From Ophiostoma sp. CBS 140.51 (taxonomy: Eukaryota > Ascomycota > Sordariomycetes > Ophiostomatales > Ophiostomataceae): a stretch of DNA of 31,351 nt. The notes below the pieces were generated by a model that saw only the letters and a list, made by a program, of their open reading frames with translations, did no database searches and was not told the DNA's origin. The translations under genes and the position numbers were made by a program. Positions 19,443-28,690 of the stretch are shown here, one piece after another; within the stretch, counting starts at the first letter, position 1; the number at the start of each line of letters is the position of its first letter. Location of the stretch: positions 1-31,351 of the forward strand of contig JANSLP010000364.1 in NCBI GenBank assembly GCA_029298735.1, given 5' to 3'.

Positions 19443-20093
19443 GTGGCGGCGCCCCAACCACATCTTTTTCTACAACTGTCGACATTAATAACTTTTCACA
19501 ACTTTTCATCAACAACTTTCTTCAACATCTTCTTCAACTTCTTCTATCGATAGATACTTCTTTTACTTTTTACACGGCGGAGGCAGGAGACTCACAAGCT
19601 GAGCTCCTTGGAACTACAGTGTTATGAGAGAGAAAGACACGGGTGTTTATTTTACTCTACTTTGAGGGGAAAAGAGATGGAAGGAGAGAGCACCACAGTC
19701 GACTGGATCTATCTCCCCGATGTGAGCGCGAGGTAGTCGAAAGTTTAGCGATTGTGTCTTCACTTCTCCCTTCCTCTCTTTCCCTCTAGATAGTAACCGG
19801 GGATGGTGCTCGTATGTGTGGCGTCTTGACTGACTGCCTGGCGATATCCTTATCTCGGAGCAAAAAAATCAAAAAAGAAAACAAACTAAACAAGTTCACA
19901 ACAACAAATGAATCAAGTGGTGCACGAGTGATTGAAGTTTTTTATTACATTACAATTAAGAAAAATGGCTCAAAAATGATAAAACTGCTAAGGCAGTAAG
20001 GAATGTCGTGTAAGTGATGCAACTCCCGCCCCACTGGGTATATCTCCTCTTCATTCAGTTTCCGTCCTTCAAGTTAACGTGCCTGCTACGCAT
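19443..20093. other. Convergent 3' intergenic region
   Basis: Spacer between the plus-strand 67-aa gene and the minus-strand peroxidase. It is AT-rich, with a minus-strand AATAAA at 19942-19947. No coding or RNA gene is seen. Confidence 0.55.
19942..19947 (-). terminator. Poly(A) signal of the peroxidase gene
   Basis: The minus strand reads AATAAA 147 nt beyond the peroxidase stop codon, in AT-rich sequence. Plausible but short. Confidence 0.35.
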
Positions 20094-21518
20094 TTAGGGG
20101 ATGGCGCTTGAACAGTCTACCAGGCTGTTGATGTTGTTCACACCCAGTAGCGACATGCGGAAGTACGCATTGGCATACGCACCATTCCACGCGCCCTGGT
20201 TGTTCATCCGCTGCCAAGTGCCCGACGTCGTCGAGTATTTCGAGAGGGCCACATCCGAGGGGAAACGGTAGACACCCTTGGGCGCCGTGTTCTGCGTCGT
20301 CTCGGCATAAAACTTGGTGTCCCAGACACCCGGCGTCGAGTCCTGCGGCTCGCCCGCGAGCGCCGGGTCCGCAAAGAACTGCTCACTGGTCGAGTGCGCA
20401 CCGACCAGCGCCACAAGATCGGCCGCCGAGAACGACTTGGCCTGGAACAGGGCAATCAGGTTGGGCGCCGTATCGAAAGCCGAGGGCAGAAGACCATCAA
20501 TGGCGGCGCGCGAATCGTCCGGGCGGCCGGCATAAAACTTGATGCGGGGGCCCAGCGGGCAGGTGACGGTGGCGACAATGGCCGAGAACTGGATCAAGTC
20601 GGCCATGCCCACGCCCTGGCTCTTCCACTGGTTGTACCAGGCAATGGTCTGGTTGGCAATGGGGCCCAAGCCGTTGTTCTCGGAGCGGGCCAACTCGCTA
20701 GGGTTGAGGAGAATAGAGCCGTCGGCACCGCCCCAGGCCGCCGTCGTGTTCCAGGCACCGGCATCGTGGAAGCCCAGACGAATGGCACCACGGGCCAGGG
20801 CGGAGCAGCCGTTGTTGCCGTCGCGGAAGGTGGGCACAATGGCGTTGGCGACCTGCTTCCAGACGCTGCAGCTGGCTTGGGTCGGGGCCGCCGTGGCGGT
20901 GGTCATGGTGGAGGTCGACGTGGTGGTCTTCTTGGTAGAGGTGGAGGTCGTCTTGGGGGTGGTAGTCGTGGTCTTCGTAGTCGAAGTCGTCTTCTTGGTC
21001 GACGTCGTCTTCTTGGTCGACGTCGTCTTCTTGGTCGACGTCATCTTCTTGGTGGAAGTCGTCTTCTTGGTGGAAGTCGTCTTCTTGGTGGAAGTCGTCT
21101 TCGCAGTCGTCTTGGCCTTGGCCGTCGTGGTCGGCTGCGGGTGACTCGGCGGCGGAGCACCGTGGCCCCGGTGGGGAGCATGCGGCGACAGCTTGCCCGA
21201 CAGAATCAGCTTGATCGTCTTGCCCACATCCGACAGCCTGTCGTCGGCCAGATGCAACAGGTCGCCCAGCAAGTCAATGCTGTGCTCGTGCTCGTGGTGG
21301 TCGCCACTCTCACCGACATGGCGAGCTTCCACTGCCGCCTTTTCCTGGGAGTCGGCCTCGGCCGCCCGTACAATCTCCTTGTACATATCGCTGTTGTGGA
21401 AGCGGGCGTGGTGGTGGGCGTGTGCCGCTGCACCGGAGCCGCCGGGGGCCATGCCGGGCCAGGCAGAGACGGGACCGGCCGCCGCAGCAAGCGCCGCCAC
21501 AAAAAGGGAAGCGTGCAT
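20094..21518 (-). CDS. Secreted class II-like heme peroxidase with TTSTKK repeat stalk
   Basis: Single exon, 474 residues from the ATG at 21518. This start is preferred over one 33 codons upstream because it opens directly with a signal peptide (MHASLFVAALAAAAGPVSA) and has a CACAATG context. After the signal come two His-rich patches (33-41, 74-79), an acidic helical segment, then a Thr/Ser/Lys stalk with seven near-perfect TTSTKK hexads (about 141-185) and more Thr-rich sequence to 210. The peroxidase domain fills 217-474: distal Arg247 and His251 in RLGFHDAG, calcium-type GGADGS (263-268), CPLGPR, and proximal His375 in LVGAHS. This matches the ascomycete class II-like (ligninase-type) peroxidases that use H2O2 to oxidise aromatic or other donors. 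Only four cysteines are present in the domain (217, 238, 320, 469), fewer than in basidiomycete ligninases. The stalk is a likely O-glycosylated linker. True lignin-degrading activity is not implied. Confidence 0.92.
   Translation of the reverse strand: MHASLFVAALAAAAGPVSAWPGMAPGGSGAAAHAHHHARFHNSDMYKEIVRAAEADSQEKAAVEARHVGESGDHHEHEHSIDLLGDLLHLADDRLSDVGKTIKLILSGKLSPHAPHRGHGAPPPSHPQPTTTAKAKTTAKTTSTKKTTSTKKTTSTKKMTSTKKTTSTKKTTSTKKTTSTTKTTTTTPKTTSTSTKKTTTSTSTMTTATAAPTQASCSVWKQVANAIVPTFRDGNNGCSALARGAIRLGFHDAGAWNTTAAWGGADGSILLNPSELARSENNGLGPIANQTIAWYNQWKSQGVGMADLIQFSAIVATVTCPLGPRIKFYAGRPDDSRAAIDGLLPSAFDTAPNLIALFQAKSFSAADLVALVGAHSTSEQFFADPALAGEPQDSTPGVWDTKFYAETTQNTAPKGVYRFPSDVALSKYSTTSGTWQRMNNQGAWNGAYANAYFRMSLLGVNNINSLVDCSSAIP
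20979..21098 (-). repeat. 18-bp coding minisatellite in the peroxidase stalk
   Basis: About 6.7 copies of an 18-bp unit encode the hexad TTSTKK (one copy reads MTSTKK). Two subtypes are visible: copies with GTCGAC and copies with TTCCAC in the sense strand. They are blocked rather than mixed, which suggests recent tandem duplication. Copy number could vary between strains without breaking the frame. Confidence 0.85.
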
Positions 21519-21912
21519 TGTGGTGGTGAGGAAAAGAGGGAAGAAAGGAAGAGAGAAAAGTCTGGAAGGGAGAAAGAAAAGGGAGGAAACGTCAAAACGT
21601 GGATGGACCGTAAACAAAGGTTAAAAATTAGGGTTGATGATGATCGACACGATGGACACGAGGTTAAAAATGAGAGTGTGTCTCGAAAGTGATGGACAGG
21701 AAATATGGACAGGAAAACCGTTAAAAAGGTAAAACCTTGTAGTGAAATAAAAATGCTGAAGTGAAAAGAAAAAGCGAATGGCTACGGACAATGATCCGTG
21801 GTAACGAAAGTGAGTGTTTGAAAAACGAAAACGAAAGACTGGAGAGGCGTAAGGCTCTTGAAGACGAGAGAAGGGAAGGAGACGATCAGAAAATCGAGAT
21901 GGAGGGTACGAT

Positions 21913-21924
21913 GTTTATATAAAC
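21913..21924. promoter_or_regulatory. Palindromic TATA element GTTTATATAAAC
   Basis: A perfect 12-bp palindrome containing TATATAA, readable on both strands, 395-406 nt upstream of the peroxidase ATG. As a TATA box for the peroxidase it would imply a leader of over 350 nt, so a role is uncertain. Confidence 0.3.
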
Positions 21925-21993
21925 GAGAGAAGGGAAAGGTGAATGAGAAACGAATGGAGACAAGAAAAGAAAAGACGACAAGGGAAAAAGGAA

Positions 21994-22014
21994 AAGGGAC
22001 AAGGGACAAGGGAC
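21994..22014. repeat. 7-bp tandem repeat (AAGGGAC), three copies
   Basis: Three perfect copies of AAGGGAC followed by an AAAGGG remnant, in the purine-rich flank upstream of the peroxidase. Confidence 0.7.
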
Positions 22015-25000
22015 AAAGGGGCCACCACGGCAAGCGGAATACAACCTTGCAACCTCAATAGGAGAGAAGGTGGGCACGATGCGGCGGAACAAGAAAACAA
22101 AAAGGGAAAGCGAGGATGGGGACAAGAGGAGACAGAGGGCCTGAGCTTTGGCCTTCTTTTGTTTGTCTTGGCCTCGTCGTTTCCTCCGTGTTAGTCTGCT
22201 TTTATTGTGGCCTGGTCATGGCCAGCCCTGTCTCTTCCTTGTATTTGATCTTGTTTAGTTTGTTCGACGATCGTATTTCGTTTTCTTTTCTCTTTACTGA
22301 GTACTTGGCAGGCTCACTGATGTCTGTCTTGTTATTCATAGAACCAACACTGGAGGCATTCTCGTAAACACGGTCAACAAATATGTGACAAACTTTGAGT
22401 GTATCGACGGTATCAAGAAGCCATCTTCTTCTCGCTTTCAGCCGCTTGTTAGATATCGTCTGTGTTGTCTCCGTCTCCGTGCCAGAAGCCCGCGCTTCCC
22501 ATCGCATTGTTTTACTATTTTTACTATTTTTACTCTTTTCATTCTTTTCATTCTTATTTTCTTCTCTTTTGTCTATACCCTCTATCCGAGCGTGCACAAG
22601 TGCTTTTTCCGAGTCTCTTCAAAAAAGACCCCAAAAGCAAGATACAAGATTGCCAGTGCTATAGTGCACGTCCACACCTGCTTCCACACTGGACTTTTCT
22701 TTTCTTTTTTCTGTTGTCCCAGCTGCCCACCGGCCTTTCCCTTCCCACCATCCTCTATCGAGCAACTGCCACGGAGATCACCACTAGACCACGCGCCCAA
22801 TGAAGCGCAATGCCGTCTGTTTCGGGAGGAGGCTGTCTTTTCTTTTCTTTTTTTCATCCTTTTCTCTTTCCTCTGAGTGGCTTTCTATTTTTTTTATTCT
22901 TAGATCCAGCGTCGCATCGCTCTCCCTTTTTTCTGGGGAGATTGCATGGCGCCGTTTTTTTTCTTGTGGCCGTCTCGTCGTGCTGTTTATTTTCTTGGCT
23001 TTTGCTCTTTAGTTGAAAGTTAGAGGCTTGTCTGTGCTGGTCTGTCTGGGCCGATGGACGCGTTCGAACATGCTCTCATGGACTGCCATCATAATGAGAA
23101 GGCCATGTGCCGGCGCCAACAATTGCCAGCGCTTGTTGTCGTTCTCTTTCTTCTTCACTCACCCATTCTCTATCCACGATGGCCTATCACTGCAAGCGCG
23201 GGCCTCGTGGGTGGTAAGCACAAAATTACTGTATCAACAACCTGCGGCCATTCGACGTTCCCTCGAAAATTACAAGATTGCTTCCCCTTCAGATGGTGTA
23301 CTGCCCTCATCTCTCATCGCATCAAAGCCACCTCAAGTAAAAGCACTGCCATCAATTTTGTTCCTTGTTCTCTTGCTCTCTTTGGTCGTGTGGTCCCACC
23401 AGCACAGTTCGCCCGTCCAAAGCCAGACCCCTGGTCTCGCGATGGGCCCCACACGAGCTTTTTTTGGGGGCCTTTGAGGGCACACCCTTGTCCCCTGGTC
23501 CTTGGGATTACAGGGGCTCGGCGAGAGAGGAGAACAGAAAGAGCCAACCAGAGCGAGCTGAAATGAAAGAAATTTAACAAGAGGCCAAAGAAAATACAGG
23601 GCCTGGGCCAGACTGGACCACATACTATCCCTGAAGAGAGAGCGCTTCACCACAAGATTGTATTCGCAAAAAGACAATGTATCATGGGCGATAGGAAAAT
23701 ACCATCACAGACACATGCAAATGCAAATGCAAAAGCGAGACAAGACATCAATAGAGTTGACAGGAGAATGAGACATGCGTAAGGGAGATACTAGAAAAGC
23801 GAAAGAGGTTGATTTAAAAGGAAGCAGCCGTTGTGCGGGCGGTTTTGACGATAGGGCGGGAGGTCTACGAGAGAAACGGCGTGCGTTTTTGGTGAGACAA
23901 CATGTGGAAGAGGAGAAAAGACTTGAGGATAGTAGCGAAAAAGAAAGACCAGGTGTCACTGGGAGCATCCGGTAGTTGCACATGATTTTGGGGCTGCAGA
24001 CGATAGTGTATGCTCTCCGACTTCTCGACTTCCTCGACTTCATTTTGGTATATCGTGGAGACACGATCAGAAGGAATAAATTCAAGTGCAGACTTGGACG
24101 CATCTAGATGCAGTCTAAGCACTCTAAAATCAATGGTCTCGATCCAAGTGATCGAAACATATGGAGAGCGGGAAAAATAGACAAGTCCAACAAGTCTGAA
24201 AAAACAAGACATCATTTGATGAGATGTCCCTGTAGTCAACGACGGCGCTAGGCCGGCGTCTATCAAAGGCTTGCGAACAGAGGTCTGATCTCAGGTCCAG
24301 TCCAGTCCATCACTGACAACACAGACAGAATTGAGAGACATAGCATCATTGCCTTGTCGTTGCGATGTGCAATATGTGCCCTGTTATGATACTCGTATTA
24401 GTCTTTTTATTAAACTCTCAAGGTCTCGGCTTTGCTCAGCTGTTCTCTCTGGCTGGCGGGTGATTGGCAGTCTTGTCGTCGCTCTAGTCGGGAAAGGTTG
24501 CGAGGTCCCAGTCACCAGGTTCACTCTTTTGGCCATCTCGGCACTCCACTTATTTGGCTTTGACCCCTGACTCTAGTCCCGAAGAAGCAGTCGGAAATGT
24601 GCCTGGCTCACAGTGTTTGGCGTGAACTGAAAGATCCACCCGGAGAGAAAAGACCAGTCGAGGCAGGAGGAGAGAAAAAGAAACAAAAATAAGATTAACC
24701 TTTTTCTTCTGGCGTCTTGTCCTTGAGAGCCGCCTGAGCCTCTGATGAGCCTCCAAGTCTTTTGGCATAGGGCCAGGCCGTGTAAGGTCTTGTGAAAGGA
24801 CTTTGTGCAAGTGGTCGATTGTTGGTACTTTGTCCGTCCATCTTTCTTCAGGATAGTTCTCCATCGTGATATGATTCTCGTACGGCAGCTTCTTTCAGAC
24901 TTCTCACATCCCCCATGTTTATCCAACTTTGTTCCCCTGTTGTCCCGCACAGAACACAGAACGGGGCCTGGGATGTGCCTCCTTCCCGCGAAATCCTCCG

Positions 25001-26635
25001 CACATCACGAACAGAAGCACGCGATAGAAAACAAAACACAAAACAGACTTATTCTGCAAAGGCACTCCTCCTCAAAACTCCCGATACTCGTAAATCTCGT
25101 AAATTTAGAAAAAGAGAGACCAGGTATTTATTTTTGGAAAAAGAAGGGGACGGTATCACAACGAAAAGGGGTTCGGGACGATGCTCCAAAGATGGGAAAG
25201 GGTGAACCCAAGCAGCCAAAAGTGGGATAGAGCTCAATGGTCTTGTTTCATGTTTCAGGAACGCGCCGCGTCTGATTTGTCGGTTTTCTTCTTCCCTTCT
25301 TCTACTGTCTTCCTCCTCGGTACTCACGACCGTTGCATTTTAGCCTCGCGTTGTGTTTTTCTGTTTTCTGTTTTCTGCTGTTCTGTTTTCCTTTTTCTTT
25401 TCTGTCAAAGTGGAATCATGCTTGCTTTTTCGTCGGCTGTTTTTTGCGCCGTTTATGCTTCCACCTTTTCGATCTTGCATTTGTCTTCTTTTGGCCCCCG
25501 CCTGCGTCTCCTGTCATTTTGTCGGCCTTTTCTTCTCAACACATTCTCTTCTTTCCTTTCCTCTTCCGTTGCTGTCCGGACTTCCGGCCTATGGCGTTTT
25601 TTCTTTTTATTTCCTTCGTTCCTCCTTCTGCCCTCCGTAGACTTGTTTTTCTAATCACGCCGCATACTCTCAGACCTCGTCCCATTCTTCTATTGATTCT
25701 TGAGACTGACCGGCGTACATCTGGCGTGCATAGCAACATCTGGCGCGCATCTTGGCTTCCTTTTCGGTCTCCATTGTATACTTTTGTTTTTCAAGCCTCT
25801 TTACCATCTCCTTTGCTGTCTACGCACGCGCCCATTCTCGGTGATGTCTTCCACTGTCTTCAGCTCTCTCGTATTCTGTTTTCGGCTTCTCTCTGTCTTG
25901 CGCTTTCTTCCCCTTTCTCTGCCCCCTCTTTGTAATTTCACGGCCGCCATTGAAGAGAGACACCGTGCACACGCCACGCAATTCCACAACCCTCTCACAC
26001 TCCCACTTGGAGCACACTGAAAACACCACAACTCTCTCGCAACTGACACCTATTTTGGGCCATTGAGGCCGTGCTGTTACACGCCGTGCTTGCCGTGGGT
26101 GTGACGGTCATATTTTGGGGATGGTTTGCTCTTTTGGAGAGTGTTCCTACGTCGCAGTGGTAGTTCTGTCGTACACAACGCTCCGCTGACTGTCGTAATC
26201 GCCCGTAGCGAGGCTACATTCAAAACCCCACGTAAATACTCTCGTCCGGCATAAAAATCGTGGGCATGGCTTTTGCACGGAGGTTTTCTGCCGGCACAAA
26301 GTTGCATCGTCTCCACGTACGTCGTGACCCATCGACGACCAACTCTGCAGCAATCTTACATTTGCGGCAGTCGGCAGAAAACATGCTTTGAACATGCAAG
26401 TAGCACGGTGCCGTCGTCTGAACAAAAGACGCGGGCGAAAGTCGACAGTTCGGTGAATACTGCACAATGTCCGGCGCACGGACGACAAAATCGTGAAGGA
26501 AAACATGAGATGGCTGTCGACATCCGGAGGAAGAAGAGAAGAGACGAGAAGAAGAAAACGAAAGAACCGACTCTAAACACACGACAAGGTTCGCAATACT
26601 CCCGTGATAATTTGTCGATATGGCCTGTCCCCGTT

Positions 26636-26690
26636 GACAATGACAATGACAAGGACAAGGCCCGCGACAAGACCCGCGACAGGGAAGACA
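26636..26690. repeat. Degenerate GACAAT/GACAAG hexamer repeat
   Basis: GACAAT, GACAAT, GACAAG, GACAAG are followed by two CCCGCGACA-type units (26660-26684). This is a short compound direct repeat in non-coding sequence; no function is apparent. Confidence 0.6.
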
Positions 26691-28273
26691 AAAATAAACC
26701 ACGGCCCAGTCCCCCATTCCGATGCGGGCGTTCAGCCCAGTGTTTCAAACTAGACTGTAGTCTACAATGGTCTACGATCGAGGTGGAGGGACCACGATAT
26801 GCTATATTATTGCTGCGTCTTTTTACACGATAGCTTCACTTTGATATCGCTCACAATGCATGTTATGGATCAGTTGTTCAGCTCGAAGCTGAGCGCAACC
26901 TCTGCCGTCCGGCCGAGATGGACCTTCACGATGCGTTGTTTTCCCGCATCAACATCGTCCACTTCAGCTTCTTAACCCTGGCCTCTGCTTGTTCTGCTTG
27001 TTATGCTTGATCCTCCCACTTCATTCTTTTCCCGTCCTTTTCTTCTTTCGATCTCGATGTGCTTTGTCTTTTTCCTCAAGTCTATTTCCATCATCCCGGT
27101 CATTCCTTTTCAGCCCCTCCCAATTCGTGCATCGTCACATACGATTGTTCGTATGTTCGTATGGGTTTATTGTTCTCACGATATGCATTATCGTTTTTAT
27201 ATCCCGTTCTCGTCTTTTTTCCCCTTGACTTGCTTCTTCTCCGCTCGCCCCAATGCCGTTTTGTTTCACTTATTTTCGTACCTTTGTGTCTCAATCTAGA
27301 CATGAACACCACGCATGACTAAGAGTGTCGGCATCTCGACAATGCAGGGCGTGATATCACAAAACACGACGAGTCAGCTGCACATCAAAACGCGACTCAG
27401 CATTTTGTCCCCGCATTTTGTTGTCCTATTTCATCCTATCACTGCGCATTGTATTGCGCATTCTTGGCTTCTAGGTCCAGGCAATGGTCCGGACCGTCCA
27501 CCGCCTCTTGGCTGCGTGCATCTCCTTTGATATCAAAGAAAGTGTATCACTGCCCTACGCCTGTCCTTGACCTCTCCCTCTCCATGCTGTGCTGATTTCT
27601 GCTTACTGTTTAACTGCACCTGCTTTGTCTTCTTTCGTCTTCTCCCTCTCTTTTCCGCGTGTAAGCTGTCGTCTGCAGCTGTTGGCGTCGACCAACAGAA
27701 ATCTCGCGATGGCAAAGCACGTAGGAAGCGGCCTCCCATTCCACCGAATTTGTTGCCGTCATATTTATTCGTCACCAAAATGCGTCCCTCCATACCTGCA
27801 AAATGTGTTGTGAAATGCTGCCTGTTGCAAGTATTGTTTCTTATCAGTAGGGCTGTTCACGAAAGGAGGAAAATCGAAAATCGCTCAGGTCGTAAACCTG
27901 TTTTCTCTCTCCTTGTATGAGCGATATTTCCCTGGTGAGATGGTGGAAAAACACAAGTTCACCAGCCAAAATGTACCACCAAACAGACATTTTCCACATT
28001 CACAGGCGTGACTGTCCGGGCGTCTACGACACCCTTTGTTTGCCTTTTGCTGCATTTCGTCTGCCATGCACTAACACATTGAAGACTACGTAACCCATCA
28101 TTTTCCATTTCACATCTAATTTGCCCATTTTCTCTACCTTTCTCCCTACATTTCCCTGCCATTGTCTACCAGTTTCCTCTCTGATCTAGCCCATTTCTCG
28201 CGACGCTGGCATGCGAACAGGGTCGTATCGTCTACATTTCACCACTTTCTCTTCCGCATGAGTCCCAAAGATA

Positions 28274-28292
28274 AGGACTGTCTGACAGTCCT
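28274..28292. promoter_or_regulatory. 19-bp palindrome upstream of HAK transporter
   Basis: AGGACTGTCTGACAGTCCT: two perfect 9-bp inverted arms around a single central base, 343-361 nt upstream of the HAK start codon. The form is that of a binding site for a dimeric regulator. No known consensus is claimed. Confidence 0.35.
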
Positions 28293-28514
28293 GACACTTT
28301 AACTGGACGATTCTTTATTCATCGCAACATCCACGACCATGGGAGGCCTTCTTTTGGCAGGTCCCACGTGCTGATCGTCGTCGACGACAATATGCAAAGT
28401 AGAAGTACGTCTCTGATATCGCAAACTCGTTTGATTCGATTGCATGAATGTTTGACAGGTTGCTTTGAAGGACGACAAACGATTGGCCTGATCAGCCTGA
28501 TCGTCGAGAGTAGA

Positions 28515-28524
28515 ATATATATAT
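28515..28524 (+). promoter_or_regulatory. TATA element of the HAK transporter gene
   Basis: An ATATATATAT run, 111-120 nt upstream of the ATG at 28635, the same distance as the TATA boxes of the other small genes here. Confidence 0.45.
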
Positions 28525-28544
28525 CTGAGTGTGTCCTTGGCCAC

Positions 28545-28690
28545 ATGTAGTCGTGCATATGCTGTAGTTGTTCATGACTCTGTCTTCGCCTAGTCTCTTA
28601 CCAACATCCTACACGATATACCATTCCTCCCACCATGGCATCCAACTCTGGCCCGTCTGGTCCGTCCTCACCGGCCATCCGCATCGCTGA
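28545..28690 (+). promoter_or_regulatory. Short upstream ORFs in the HAK leader
   Basis: Between the TATA element and the HAK ATG lie a start-stop ATG TAG (28545-28550), a two-codon ATG CTG TAG (28559-28567), and a 38-codon frame starting at 28574 that overlaps the HAK start in the +1 frame and ends at 28690. Whether the first two are transcribed depends on the transcription start, which is unknown. The overlapping frame would reduce initiation at the main ATG. Confidence 0.4.

Larger units (their letters stand above)
21519..28634. other. 7.1 kb gene-poor region between peroxidase and HAK transporter
   Basis: No gene here can be supported from sequence. The first 600 nt (21520-22150) are strongly purine-rich on the plus strand, as expected for the minus-strand peroxidase leader and promoter. 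From about 22400 the bias flips to pyrimidine-rich blocks (22450-23000, 25200-25950, 26980-27300). Open frames within these blocks are Phe/Ser/Leu-rich artefacts of the TC bias. Simple repeats occur at 21994-22014, 22511-22539, 23715-23732 and 26636-26690. The right end holds the HAK promoter elements. Confidence 0.55.

Noticed and set aside
20394..21692. 432-codon plus-strand open frame opposite the peroxidase
   Set aside because: It is the antisense of a GC-rich peroxidase gene. It is Gly/Arg-rich with repeats mirroring the TTSTKK stalk and has no domain of its own.
22385..23012. Several Phe/Ser/Leu-rich open frames with hydrophobic starts
   Set aside because: They arise from TC-rich low-complexity DNA (TTC, TCT, CTT codons) and show no signal-peptide architecture, codon bias or domain.
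25181..25935. 200-codon and 157-codon plus-strand frames, apparently membrane-like
   Set aside because: Pyrimidine-rich tract artefact: the same hydrophobic pattern appears in all three frames, which real genes do not show.
26048..26161. Hydrophobic plus-strand segment (LFWAIEAVLLHAVLAVGV...)
   Set aside because: No ATG, an immediate upstream stop and no consensus splice acceptor; it looks like a chance frame.
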